Source of the DNA: Corynebacterium kroppenstedtii
GTDB lineage: Bacteria > Actinomycetota > Actinomycetes > Mycobacteriales > Mycobacteriaceae
Assembly (NCBI RefSeq): GCF_003243515.1
Contig: NZ_QFRA01000032.1
Location: forward strand, 1-20,802
Direction: 5' to 3'
DNA: 20,802 nucleotides
Within the stretch, counting starts at the first letter, position 1. Each line of letters begins with the position of its first letter. Shown in pieces: positions 1 through 7,750 of the stretch. Below the pieces are notes generated by a model. It was not told the origin of the DNA. It searched no databases and was given only the letters and a program-made list of their open reading frames with translations. Made by a program: the position numbers and the translations under genes.

Positions 1-497
1 GCCGTTGATTCCGGCGTACGTGAAGGGATGTCGGATAACCGAAAAGGCCTGGGCAGTGACGTGGAAGCATAAGACCAGACCACGTCGGAAAGGTAAGAAT
101 TTTCTTCGTGGAGTTTAAGAGTTGCCTGTGCGTTCCTAATCGTTGCCCGAATCTTTCGCTCATTACGAATGATTGCCGGGTTGGCCATCAGCGACGCCAC
201 CGCATCCTCGTTGAAAGTAGCGACAATCTCTGGATCAAAGTTGGCGAACGCTTCCCGAAAAGCCGGCCGCTTTCGCAAGATGGTGGACCACGACAATCCG
301 GATTGAAACGCCTCCAGGCTAAGGCGCTCGAAGACGCCAGATTCTGTTTTCACCGGTACGCCCCATTCGGTGTCGTAATACTCCATCAGCAGCGGGTCCG
401 ACGCAGCCCATGGAGGACGTGCCCGCCCGTCCTCGCCCATCACGAGGTCAGGAGAGAAACGATCTTGCGCGGTATCCCCATCGTGTAGACCAGACAT
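1..497 (-). CDS. tag: DNA-3-methyladenine glycosylase I, C-terminus cut off by window edge
   Basis: This base-excision repair enzyme removes 3-methyladenine from alkylated DNA in the cytoplasm. The frame stays open from an ATG at 497 down to the window edge (165 codons); E. coli Tag has 187 residues, so the C-terminal part, including the distal zinc ligands, lies outside. Recognisable stretches are YYDTEWGVPV (residues 40-49) and LSLEAFQSGLSW (59-70), which keep the family's catalytic-pocket Glu (E62, E. coli Glu38), Trp (W70, Trp46), Trp30 (Trp6) and Tyr40 (Tyr16). The N-terminal zinc ligands of the E. coli enzyme, Cys4 and His17, align with Pro28 and Tyr41, so the zinc snap looks absent. 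There is an N-terminal extension of about 24 residues compared with E. coli. No good ribosome binding site precedes the ATG. It lies 83 bases downstream of, and co-oriented with, the symporter gene. Confidence 0.9.
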   Translation of the reverse strand, partial: MSGLHDGDTAQDRFSPDLVMGEDGRARPPWAASDPLLMEYYDTEWGVPVKTESGVFERLSLEAFQSGLSWSTILRKRPAFREAFANFDPEIVATFNEDAVASLMANPAIIRNERKIRATIRNAQATLKLHEENSYLSDVVWSYASTSLPRPFRLSDIPSRTPEST

Positions 498-580
498 ACT
501 TCGAGTGTGGCATATCTTGGGGTCGTTGTGCTCCAGCACCGGCTCCGTCCCGCAACGGGCGTCCTACTCGGAGCAGCGGG

Positions 581-1999
581 TTACCGCCAGTCGGTTCCCT
601 GTTCTTTAAGGAATGCCGCACATTGTTCCGCATTTGCTTTCAAGCCCGGATCCCAGTCAAGGTAAGCCTTGGTTTCGCGGGCGACAAGCCCGGACAGTAT
701 GAGGAGACCGATCAAGTTTGGAATGGCCATCAGACCATTCGCGAGGTCAGCGAAGGTCCACACCGTGCTCAGCTCGGTCGTTGCACCGATGAATACAACC
801 GCGGTAAACACCATTCGGTAGGGGAGTGAACCCCAGCGCCCGAATGCCCGCTGCGCACAACGTTCGCCGTAGTAGGACCAACCCAAGATCGTGGAAAAAG
901 CGAAGAACATGATGGACAACGACACTATTGTTCCACCCCACTGGCCGGGCAGTGCGGAGGAGAATGCGTCGGCTGTCATGGTGCCTGCAGCCTCTTCACC
1001 GTGATCCCACACCCCTGTAGTAATGACGACGAGCCCGGTGAATGTCACCACGATGATCGTGTCGATAAAGGTCTGAGTCATAGAAACGAGGCCTTGTCGC
1101 ACCGGGTGAGTGGTTTTCGCAGCTCCAGCGGCGATAGCTGCAGAACCCATACCGGATTCGTTAGAGAAGATACCTCGCGCAACACCCATTTGAATAGCGA
1201 TGATGATCGATGAACCTGCGAATCCGCCGACCGCAGCCGTGCCGGTGAACGCGTCGGTGAAAATGAGGTTGAGCGCGTGAGGGATCTGGTCAGCTTTCAT
1301 AGCTAGGACCACCGTGCCGCCGACGATGTACACCAGGATCATGAGCGGGACGAAGCCGGATGTGATTTTCCCGATTGCCTGGATTCCTCCGAGCAATACT
1401 GCGCCGACCAGGATAAACATGAAGATTCCGGACACCCATGGGTCGATCTGGAAAGAGTCTTCAAGCCCTGTCGCGATGGCATTGGTTTGGGTTAAATTGC
1501 CTATACCGAAGCTGGCGATAATCGCGGCGATGGTGAAAAACCATCCCAAAAATGCGCCGAAACCGTTGGGGATTCCTTTAGCTAGGTATCGCATGGGACC
1601 ACCGGACATCGTGCCCTGGCTGTCGGTTTCGCGGAACCGAACTCCGAGGAAGGCTTCGGAATACTTCGAGGCCATCCCCACGAAGCCGGTGATCCACATC
1701 CACACCAACGCGCCGGGACCACCCACTGAAATCGCCGTAGCGACACCGACGATATTGCCGACGCCGACGGTCGCGGCGAGGGCCGTCGTTAAGGCTTGAT
1801 ACTGTGTGATATCGCCCTCTCCGCCGTCGTCTTCGCGGTCGAGGAATCCTAGGCGCAAAGCCGAGAAGAGTTTACGGACCTGTACGGCTCGTAGACGGTA
1901 GGTCAGCCATAGGCCAGTCCCCAGCAGCAGGGGGATGAGGACGAACGGGCCCCAGACGACGGAGTCGACGTCGGAAAGCCAGGAGGAGAAGGAATCCAT
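581..1999 (-). CDS. AGCS-family sodium:alanine/glycine symporter
   Basis: The 472-residue polytopic inner-membrane protein belongs to the alanine or glycine:cation symporter family (AgcS/AlsT/DagA type), which imports small neutral amino acids with sodium. Visible family signatures are ATVGVGNIVGVATAI (about residue 75-90), GTMSGGPMRYLAKG (about 128-141), and GIFSNESGMGSAAIAAGAAKT in the middle, a diagnostic loop. About ten hydrophobic segments follow the usual pattern, and the length is normal. The ATG at 1999 starts a typical AGCS N-terminus (MDSFSSWLSDVDSVVWG), but no clear Shine-Dalgarno sequence precedes it. The gene diverges from the MauE/DsbA pair and is followed in the same direction by tag. 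Substrate within the alanine/glycine/D-alanine range cannot be read from the sequence. Confidence 0.93.
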   Translation of the reverse strand: MDSFSSWLSDVDSVVWGPFVLIPLLLGTGLWLTYRLRAVQVRKLFSALRLGFLDREDDGGEGDITQYQALTTALAATVGVGNIVGVATAISVGGPGALVWMWITGFVGMASKYSEAFLGVRFRETDSQGTMSGGPMRYLAKGIPNGFGAFLGWFFTIAAIIASFGIGNLTQTNAIATGLEDSFQIDPWVSGIFMFILVGAVLLGGIQAIGKITSGFVPLMILVYIVGGTVVLAMKADQIPHALNLIFTDAFTGTAAVGGFAGSSIIIAIQMGVARGIFSNESGMGSAAIAAGAAKTTHPVRQGLVSMTQTFIDTIIVVTFTGLVVITTGVWDHGEEAAGTMTADAFSSALPGQWGGTIVSLSIMFFAFSTILGWSYYGERCAQRAFGRWGSLPYRMVFTAVVFIGATTELSTVWTFADLANGLMAIPNLIGLLILSGLVARETKAYLDWDPGLKANAEQCAAFLKEQGTDWR

Positions 2000-2247
2000 G
2001 GATAAAAAGATACAGATAGCCTGTGAGCAATCTTATTAGATCTTCAGAAAAAGTGAAGAATTAACATAGTTGTAGCATCAAGCCACGTCAGTGAGGCAGT
2101 GTTTACCAGGATCAATCACAAGAAGGACACCGACGATAAAGGACGACGAGGAGTGGGTTACCGTGGCGCTGCGCGTGAGACTATGCTGGAGCTCCATCGC
2201 GAGGTGCCCGAAAATGGATGTGCCGTTCACAGGAAAGATGGAAGTAC
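2000..2247. promoter_or_regulatory. Divergent intergenic region between the AGCS symporter and the MauE-like gene
   Basis: This 248-base gap must hold the promoters for two diverging genes. It is AT-rich at 2000-2075 and contains one small inverted repeat, TCTTCA (2041-2046) with TGAAGA (2054-2059) around a 7-base loop. I could not fix a -10/-35 pair with confidence on either strand and see no gene in it. Confidence 0.5.
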
Positions 2248-2745
2248 ATGAGTATGGTGGTGCGGAGCGGAAACGCGGGCTCACAAGGCGGCCATAGGTC
2301 TCTCATTCTCGATTTTGTCAGCTTAATTACTCGGCTGGCTATGGCCGCAGTATGGATTATCAGTGGTTTCTCGAAATTGCGTGATTCACTGCAAACTCAG
2401 CAAGCAATGAAAGCTTATGAAATTCTTCCTGGAGACCTTATTTCACCGCTCGCGGCAGGGCTGTCTGCCTTCGAAATTGCGTTGGGTGTGTTGTTGTTTC
2501 TCGGGATTTTCCTGCGCCCTGCTGGGGTGATCTCCATCGGCCTGTTGACGGTATTTATTATCGCAATCATTTCCGCTTGGGCCCGTGGCCTCACTATCGA
2601 TTGCGGGTGTTTCGGCGGTGGTGGAGCGAATTCTAACGCAGGACCGGCCACCTACCTGACAGAGATAGGACGCGACCTCGGGTTTATAGTACTTTCGGTA
2701 TGGACCGTGTGGCGGCCGTACAAGAGGTTCGCATTGCACCCGTAG
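2248..2745 (+). CDS. MauE/DoxX-family redox membrane protein
   Basis: A small integral membrane protein of about 165 residues with four hydrophobic segments (roughly residues 20-40, 65-88, 92-110 and 140-155). It carries the Cys-x-Cys motif DCGCFGGG, with cysteines at 119 and 121 after the third segment, as in MauE, the family needed for maturation or disulfide handling of methylamine dehydrogenase. Here no mau genes are present, so the family name describes the fold only. An upstream in-frame ATG exists at 2218, but the ATG at 2248 is preceded by purine-rich AGGAAAG/GGAAG and gives a more normal length. A DsbA-like protein follows 117 bases downstream, so the likely role is passing electrons or oxidising equivalents across the membrane to that partner (inference). 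Confidence 0.8.
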   Translation: MSMVVRSGNAGSQGGHRSLILDFVSLITRLAMAAVWIISGFSKLRDSLQTQQAMKAYEILPGDLISPLAAGLSAFEIALGVLLFLGIFLRPAGVISIGLLTVFIIAIISAWARGLTIDCGCFGGGGANSNAGPATYLTEIGRDLGFIVLSVWTVWRPYKRFALHP

Positions 2746-2862
2746 TTGTCAACTGCGAGGTTCCAAAGATGGCACCGGTGCGTTCCGTCATGAAACATAT
2801 CCGTAAACTAGAGAAAGCTAGGTGCGTGATACTGGTTCGCGTCACCATGTGAGAAGCAAACT

Positions 2863-3645
2863 ATGAGGACTTCAATGGGTAGTAACAAGATTAAAGCGCC
2901 AAACGAGAAAAATAACGGCTTTATCTGGGCAATTGCCGTCATCGTTATCATTATCGCCGTGGTGATTGGCTTTGTCATTATTAATGACAAGAACAACAGT
3001 TCATCCTCGCGTGGTGCCAAAGATCAAGCCGATGTCACAGCCGACTTTACCCTCGACGGCTCGACAGCGAATTTCAAGAATAGCGAGGCTAAATCAGACG
3101 TACCCACCGTCGACCTGTATGACGATTTAACCTGCCCTCACTGTGCTGACCTGGAGTCGAGCACTGGATCGTCTCTTCTCGAGGCTGTTAACCAGGGAAA
3201 GCTGAACCTGAACATTCGCACGATGAACTTCTTGGATAAAAGCCAGAGCGGAAAGCTTGATGAGCAAGGGCCAGCAACGAAGGCCTTGACAGCGCTGTAC
3301 GCGGTGGCCAAGTCGGGTGATGGAAAGTTGTATTGGAACTATCGAGCCAGCCTATTTGAAGATCAGAAGAACTTTTACGGCTCATGGGGCTATGACGATT
3401 TTGCAGATCGTGCCAAGGATATGGGTGCATCCAAGGGTGTTGTCAAAGACATCAAGGACGCGAAATATCACAAGGGTGCTCTGAAAATGGCCGAGGACAA
3501 TGAAAAGAAGCTAGCCAAGGAAGGCGATGGACAAGTGTCTAGCCCGCGAGTCTTCGTCAATGGTAAAGAACTCAAGTTGAAATCCTCTGACCAAAACACA
3601 TTCGAAGATTGGGTGCCTCAAGCCGAAACCGGCAAGGTTGAATAA
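2863..3645 (+). CDS. Membrane-anchored DsbA-like thioredoxin-fold protein
   Basis: This 260-residue protein has a short basic cytoplasmic end, one hydrophobic segment at about residues 19-40 that serves as signal anchor, a Ser-rich linker, and an extracytoplasmic thioredoxin/DsbA domain. The redox motif is CPHC (cysteines 91 and 94) in the context DLYDDLTCPHCADLES. The cis-Pro strand appears as VSSPRVFVNG near residue 226. CPHC is the E. coli DsbA motif and suggests a disulfide oxidase rather than a reductase, though the fold alone does not settle this. A second possible start is ATG at 2875 (AGGA at 2865-2868 in front of it), which would remove four residues. It follows the MauE-like gene and ends at a strong terminator, so the two form a compact envelope redox unit. 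Confidence 0.88.
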   Translation: MRTSMGSNKIKAPNEKNNGFIWAIAVIVIIIAVVIGFVIINDKNNSSSSRGAKDQADVTADFTLDGSTANFKNSEAKSDVPTVDLYDDLTCPHCADLESSTGSSLLEAVNQGKLNLNIRTMNFLDKSQSGKLDEQGPATKALTALYAVAKSGDGKLYWNYRASLFEDQKNFYGSWGYDDFADRAKDMGASKGVVKDIKDAKYHKGALKMAEDNEKKLAKEGDGQVSSPRVFVNGKELKLKSSDQNTFEDWVPQAETGKVE

Positions 3646-3713
3646 ACAGTCATCGCTGAGTTCATGGGGACCTTCGGCTACCGTCCGGACTCCCGTTGAA
3701 GACATTCCATATC

Positions 3714-3748
3714 AGGGAACCAGTCACAACGAGATTGGTTCCCTTTTT
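3714..3748 (+). terminator. Rho-independent terminator after the DsbA-like gene
   Basis: The arm AGGGAACCAGTC (3714-3725) pairs with GATTGGTTCCCT (3733-3744), 12 base pairs with one G-U, around a 7-base loop. A run of T residues follows (3744-3748). It isolates the MauE/DsbA unit from phosphoglucomutase. Confidence 0.9.
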
Positions 3749-3951
3749 CTATGTTCTCGTTGGCGTCTGTCCTTTTGGGGGCCTCGGGGGTCGACGATAT
3801 TTACCGCTTCAGCGGCTACATGTACTGATTGTCACAAGCCCCCGCGTGGGGATACGAGGGTGCAGCGTTCGTTAAAAAGGAGGAAACTGGGGGACGAAAG
3901 TTTGTATTGTTGCCAATTATTAGCGTTGTCTTATCGTTGAGGAGGACCATC
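3749..3951 (+). promoter_or_regulatory. Upstream region of phosphoglucomutase, with ribosome binding site
   Basis: The gap between the terminator and pgm must contain the pgm promoter. A possible -35, TTGTCA, lies at 3829-3834, but the matching -10 (around 3852) is poor. A small dyad CCGCT-TC-AGCGG lies at 3804-3815. There are two Shine-Dalgarno-like blocks: AAGGAGG near 3876-3882, with no usable start at the right distance, and GAGGAGG at 3939-3945, six bases before the pgm ATG. The second one decides the start of pgm. Confidence 0.5.
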
Positions 3952-5598
3952 ATGGCACACCCCCGCGCCGGTCAGCTAGCTCAGCCCGAGGATCTTATTG
4001 ACCTCGCCCAACTTGTCACTGCGTATTACACGAAACATCCGGATCCGGAGAACATTGATCAGCAGGTAGTTTTTGGCACGTCGGGACACCGGGGGTCGTC
4101 GCTGGACACCGCCTTTAATGAGGATCACATTCTCGCGACGACACAGGCCATCGTCGATTACCGCAAAAACGAAGGCATAGATGGCCCGATATTCGTTGGC
4201 CGGGATACGCATGGTTTATCAGAGCCAGCAATGATTTCCGCCCTGGAGGTTCTCGTCGGCAATAAAGTGACGACGCTTGCGGATTCAGGGGGAAAGTACA
4301 CGCCGACCCCTGCTGTGTCTCACGCGATCCTCATGCATGAGCACCCGAAGGCCGATGGCATTGTCATCACACCGTCCCATAATCCGCCGCGGGATGGAGG
4401 CTTTAAATACAATCCGCCGACGGGTGGTCCTGCCGGGACGGATGCGACGGGGTGGATCGCGGATCGTGCCAATGAGTACATTGCGCAGCGGCTCAAGGGG
4501 GTCACACGCACCCCCGTTAGTGGTGTGACGGATTGGGGGGAGTATCTCAAGCCCTTCGATTTCATGTCGGATTACATTGATGACCTTCCGTCGATCGTGA
4601 ATCTTGATGCAATTCGCGATGCAGGGGTTCGCATTGGTGCTGATCCGATGGGTGGCGCATCTGTCGATTATTGGGGTGCGATCGCAGATAAACATCAGCT
4701 GGATCTCACCGTGGTTAATCCGCTGGTCGACGCGGCATGGCGGTTCATGACCTTGGACACCGACGGTACAATCCGCATGGATTGTTCCAGCCCGAATTCC
4801 ATGGCTTCCTTGGTGCATAACCGCGACAAGTACGACATCGCGACGGGCAATGATGCCGATTCTGACCGCCACGGAATCGTTACTCCCGACGCTGGCCTGA
4901 TGAATCCGAACCATTATCTGGCCGTCGCCATTGATTACCTCTTCACGCATCGCCCGCAGTGGGCGGAATCGACGGCCGTTGGGAAGACTGTGGTGTCGTC
5001 GTCGATGATTGATCGTGTCGTTGAAAAACTCGGCCGTAAGCTTGTTGAAGTCCCTGTTGGATTCAAGTGGTTTGTCCCGGGGCTGATATCAGGCGAGATC
5101 GGATGTGGTGGGGAAGAATCGGCGGGAGCCTCATTTCTCCGCTTCGACGGAACCGTGTGGTCGACGGATAAGGACGGGTTGATCCTTAACCTGCTGGCCA
5201 GTGAGATCAAAGCAGTCACGGGGAAGACTCCGTCCGAGCGGTATGCCGAATTGTCGGAGATGTTTGGCGCTCCGGCCTATGCGCGTACCGACGCTGCGGC
5301 CAACCGTGAGCAGAAGGACAGGCTGAAGAAGCTATCCCCGGCGGACGTCACTGCGACAACTTTGGCAGGGAAGGAAATCACGAACAAGTTGACCGAAGCG
5401 CCGGGTAATAATGTGGCCATTGGCGGCCTGAAAGTCGTGACAGAGAACGCGTGGTTCGCTGCTCGCCCCTCGGGTACCGAAGATAAATACAAGATTTATG
5501 CGGAGTCCTTTAAGGGTGATGATCATAAGGGTGATGATCACGTGGCGGAAGTTCATCGCGAGGCACAGCAACTCGTTGAAGACGTGCTAGGTCAGTAA
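3952..5598 (+). CDS. pgm: Phosphoglucomutase (alpha-D-glucose phosphate-specific)
   Basis: It interconverts glucose 1-phosphate and glucose 6-phosphate in the cytoplasm, feeding glycogen, trehalose and UDP-glucose synthesis. The 548-residue product matches the usual length of bacterial Pgm. Visible motifs are VFGTSGHRGSS near the N-terminus, the active-site phosphoserine loop TPSHNPPRDGGFKYNPP, the metal-binding loop DADSDRHG, the sugar-binding loop GCGGEESAGASFLR and the phosphate-binding RPSGTEDKYKIYAES near the C-terminus. The reading frame stays open to 3829, but GAGGAGG at 3939-3945 and the conserved start of the family support ATG 3952. An in-frame 15-base tandem duplication near the C-terminus (5512-5541) gives the sequence KGDDHKGDDH. 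It appears to be a single-gene transcription unit. Confidence 0.96.
   Translation: MAHPRAGQLAQPEDLIDLAQLVTAYYTKHPDPENIDQQVVFGTSGHRGSSLDTAFNEDHILATTQAIVDYRKNEGIDGPIFVGRDTHGLSEPAMISALEVLVGNKVTTLADSGGKYTPTPAVSHAILMHEHPKADGIVITPSHNPPRDGGFKYNPPTGGPAGTDATGWIADRANEYIAQRLKGVTRTPVSGVTDWGEYLKPFDFMSDYIDDLPSIVNLDAIRDAGVRIGADPMGGASVDYWGAIADKHQLDLTVVNPLVDAAWRFMTLDTDGTIRMDCSSPNSMASLVHNRDKYDIATGNDADSDRHGIVTPDAGLMNPNHYLAVAIDYLFTHRPQWAESTAVGKTVVSSSMIDRVVEKLGRKLVEVPVGFKWFVPGLISGEIGCGGEESAGASFLRFDGTVWSTDKDGLILNLLASEIKAVTGKTPSERYAELSEMFGAPAYARTDAAANREQKDRLKKLSPADVTATTLAGKEITNKLTEAPGNNVAIGGLKVVTENAWFAARPSGTEDKYKIYAESFKGDDHKGDDHVAEVHREAQQLVEDVLGQ
5512..5541 (+). repeat. 15-base in-frame tandem duplication inside pgm
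   Basis: AAGGGTGATGATCAT (5512-5526) is followed directly by AAGGGTGATGATCAC (5527-5541), 14 of 15 bases identical. It adds a second KGDDH unit between the phosphate-binding RPSGTE loop and the C-terminal helix. Confidence 0.95.
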
Positions 5599-5632
5599 CA
5601 GGCGGGGTAAGCACACGAAGTGCGTCTGTTTT
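5599..5632 (+). terminator. Possible terminator after pgm
   Basis: CAGGCG (5599-5604) can pair with CGTCTG (5623-5628), with an inner CAC/GTG pairing, followed by TTTT. It starts directly after the pgm stop codon. The stem is imperfect, so the call is modest. Confidence 0.4.
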
Positions 5633-5954
5633 CCAGGGGTGACTGGTTGGGGCATTTTCACGTCATTATGAGTGCTACTTCTGATGAGATATTCCGGGAG
5701 CCTTCTTACCGACGCTTCAACGTTTATCGATATCACCGTGGAATTGTTGGTGCCATGTGTGGTGGGGCAATGTGCCTGTAACGGTGCCCAGGGCGGGGCG
5801 GGTGCCCGTTCAACAGGCGAGTTAGCTGGTGGGGATCGTTTGCTGAGGAGCCATACAATATTGATCTCGTTTCTTCAAACGCTAAGATCATTTTCACCCA
5901 TTTTTCTATCCACACTAGTCCTTATGAGCACTCTCGATCCGAAGGAGAACCGCT
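5633..5954. other. Gene-free stretch upstream of the MFS pseudogene
   Basis: About 320 bases without a convincing gene. An open stretch of 37 codons (ATG 5668 to TAA 5781) lacks a ribosome binding site. The end holds a good Shine-Dalgarno sequence, GAAGGAGAA, a few bases before the ATG at 5955. A promoter for the transporter should be here, but I could not place it. Confidence 0.5.
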
Positions 5955-7297
5955 ATGGTTGATCAACCCGGAGACATTTCTGCCAGCGGTTCCACGGCCA
6001 CTGCCGTCGATCGGAATCATGACGCGCCCGCTGCGGATCATAAGCAGATGACCAAGACCATCATTGCTGCCTCCAGTGGCAACTTAGTGGAGTGGTTCGA
6101 CTTCTATACGTATGCGTTTTTTAGTGTCTACTTCGCCGAGGAATTTTTTGCCGGCACCGGGCAGACTGGCGCATTGATGAGCACGGCGGCCATTTTCTTC
6201 GTGGGATTCCTCATGCGGCCATTGGGCGGTTACATTTTCGGCCGGATTGCCGACCGTGAGGGGCGAAAGAAGTCCATGCTCGGCGCAATTTTAATGATGT
6301 GTGCTGGATCTGTGGCTCTCGCCGCCTTACCCACGGCGGCTACCGTCGGCGCGCTTGCCCCCGTGCTGCTGTTGATTGTGCGCTGTATCCAGGGATTATC
6401 CGTCGGTGGTGAATACGGTTCTGTGGCCACGTATATGTCTGAGATTGCAACTCCGGGGAAGCGCGGTTTCTATTCTTCTTTCCAGTACGTCACGTTGATC
6501 GGCGGGCAACTTCTGGCAAGCTTGGTGGCGCTTATCATGAGCACGGTGCTGACAGAGGAACAGATCTCCGGGGATGGTGGCGACTGCCATTCGTATTCGG
6601 TGCGATCGCGGCTCTGATTTCTCTGTGGCTACGAAATACTTTGGAAGAAACTGTTGGTGAAAGCGATACCGCTAAAGACGATTCCGGTAAGCTGCGCGAG
6701 CTGCTGTCCTACCCCCAGCCTGTTCTGATCGTACTGGGTATCACTGCCGTGGGTTCCCTGACGTTCTACACGTTTACCACCTACATGCAGAAGTTCCTGA
6801 TCAATACCAACGATTTTTCGAAGTCGGAGACCACTTGGATTATGACGGTCTGCCTCTTCCTCTTTATGCTGCTGCAACCAGCGGTCGGATGGATATCGGA
6901 CAAAGTCGGGCGCAAAAACACCATGCTGATTTACATCATCGCGATGGTCATTCTTCCCATTCCGTTCTTCACGATCCTTACTGGCCAGAAGAACATTTGG
7001 ATCGCCGGCGGGCTGGTGTTCTTCCTGCTGATTTTCGTGTCCTTTTACACGTCCACTTCCGGCATCCTCAAAGCTGAAATGTTCCCCACACATGTTCGTG
7101 GTTTAGGTGTTGGGTTCACTTATGCTGTGGGCAATTCCCTCTTCGGTGGTTCTGCGGAATACGCGGCCCTCGGGTTGAAAAACATCAATTTGGCCTGGGT
7201 ATTCCCGATTTACGTTTCGGTCGTTGCCCTTGTTGGTCTCATTGCAGTCATCGCCATGCGAGATGATCGAGTGTATTCCACCATCGATAATTCTTAA
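5955..7297 (+). pseudogene. MHS-type MFS transporter broken by a frameshift
   Basis: The gene encodes a metabolite:H+ symporter of the major facilitator superfamily (MHS family, relatives of KgtP, ProP and ShiA). The first part, 5955-6617, has the MHS entry SSGNLVEWFDFYTYAFFSVY, motif A GGYIFGRIADREGRKKSM, and GLSVGGEYGSVATYMSE. The frame then runs into nonsense and stops at 6617. The second part continues in the -1 frame from about 6572 (WWRLPFVFGAIAALISLWLR) to 7297, including the second motif VGWISDKVGRKNTM. Adding one G to the GGGG run at 6570-6573 would restore a continuous protein of about 447 residues, the normal length. No slippery heptamer is present, so programmed frameshifting is unlikely. 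It is either a recent pseudogene or a sequencing error. The ribosome binding site and start are intact. Confidence 0.88.
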
Positions 7298-7582
7298 TTT
7301 TTACTTTCAGCGCTCCATAAATCCATAGCCAATTAGATTCTTATGGGCACAAATCCGCATCCTGTCCTAGGAGTCTTTTCAACGATGCCTAGGCCGGTCG
7401 CCCGGCTAACCACAAACGTCATATACTCCCACGATCGACGTTCTACGTACGGTCACCGTACCTGGTGTTCTGATGTACCACCTAGATCTCGCTTGGTTGT
7501 CCGGTGGATATTCTAGAGAGCTCGATTGAAAGATTTTAACCCCTATGTTTCGTGCTCTTCTGTGTAAATGCGGGAGGTAAAC
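7298..7582. promoter_or_regulatory. Intergenic region upstream of the NRAMP-like transporter
   Basis: About 285 bases with no recognisable protein gene. It contains a perfect dyad GTACGG-TCA-CCGTAC at 7447-7461, a possible operator for a regulator of the downstream transporter, and a small hairpin GCCGG-TCGC-CCGGC near 7393-7406. No classical -10/-35 pair was placed with confidence. Confidence 0.45.
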
Positions 7583-7732
7583 GTGGATTTTCAAAGTGCT
7601 GGCAGCCTCCGAAAAATTCCACCCTTAGCCTGCGAAAATGTTGTGCGTTTGGATGTCGAAGGATTAATATTGATCCGACGTTTTTGGGCACATTCTATTC
7701 GCAACAAATCGACGCACCACGTCGCTGACTAA
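7583..7732 (+). CDS. Possible small ORF (49 codons) ahead of the NRAMP-like gene
   Basis: A GTG at 7583 preceded by GGGAGG (7572-7577, five-base spacing) opens a 49-codon frame that ends with TAA at 7730-7732, 18 bases before the start of the transporter gene. The predicted peptide begins MDFQSAGSLRKIPPLACENV and ends with a basic stretch including IRRFWAHSIRNK. I do not recognise it. An open frame of this length occurs by chance in roughly one of ten trials, so the support is the good ribosome binding site and the tight placement. It could be a leader peptide, a small partner of the transporter, or nothing. Confidence 0.3.
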   Translation: MDFQSAGSLRKIPPLACENVVRLDVEGLILIRRFWAHSIRNKSTHHVAD

Positions 7733-7750
7733 CTAGCACAGGAGAGTTAG

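Noticed and set aside
108..829. Plus-strand frames at the left end.
   Set aside because: They are antisense to tag and the AGCS symporter, whose minus-strand products are clearly recognisable.
3829..3951. An N-terminal extension of Pgm by 41 residues.
   Set aside because: A strong ribosome binding site and the family start place the true ATG at 3952.
5668..5781. A 37-codon frame upstream of the MFS gene (RGIVGAMCGGAM).
   Set aside because: It has no ribosome binding site, matches no family I know and is short enough to be chance.
6560..6620. Programmed -1 frameshifting in the MFS gene.
   Set aside because: No slippery heptamer is present and MHS transporters are not known to use recoding; a one-base deletion is simpler.
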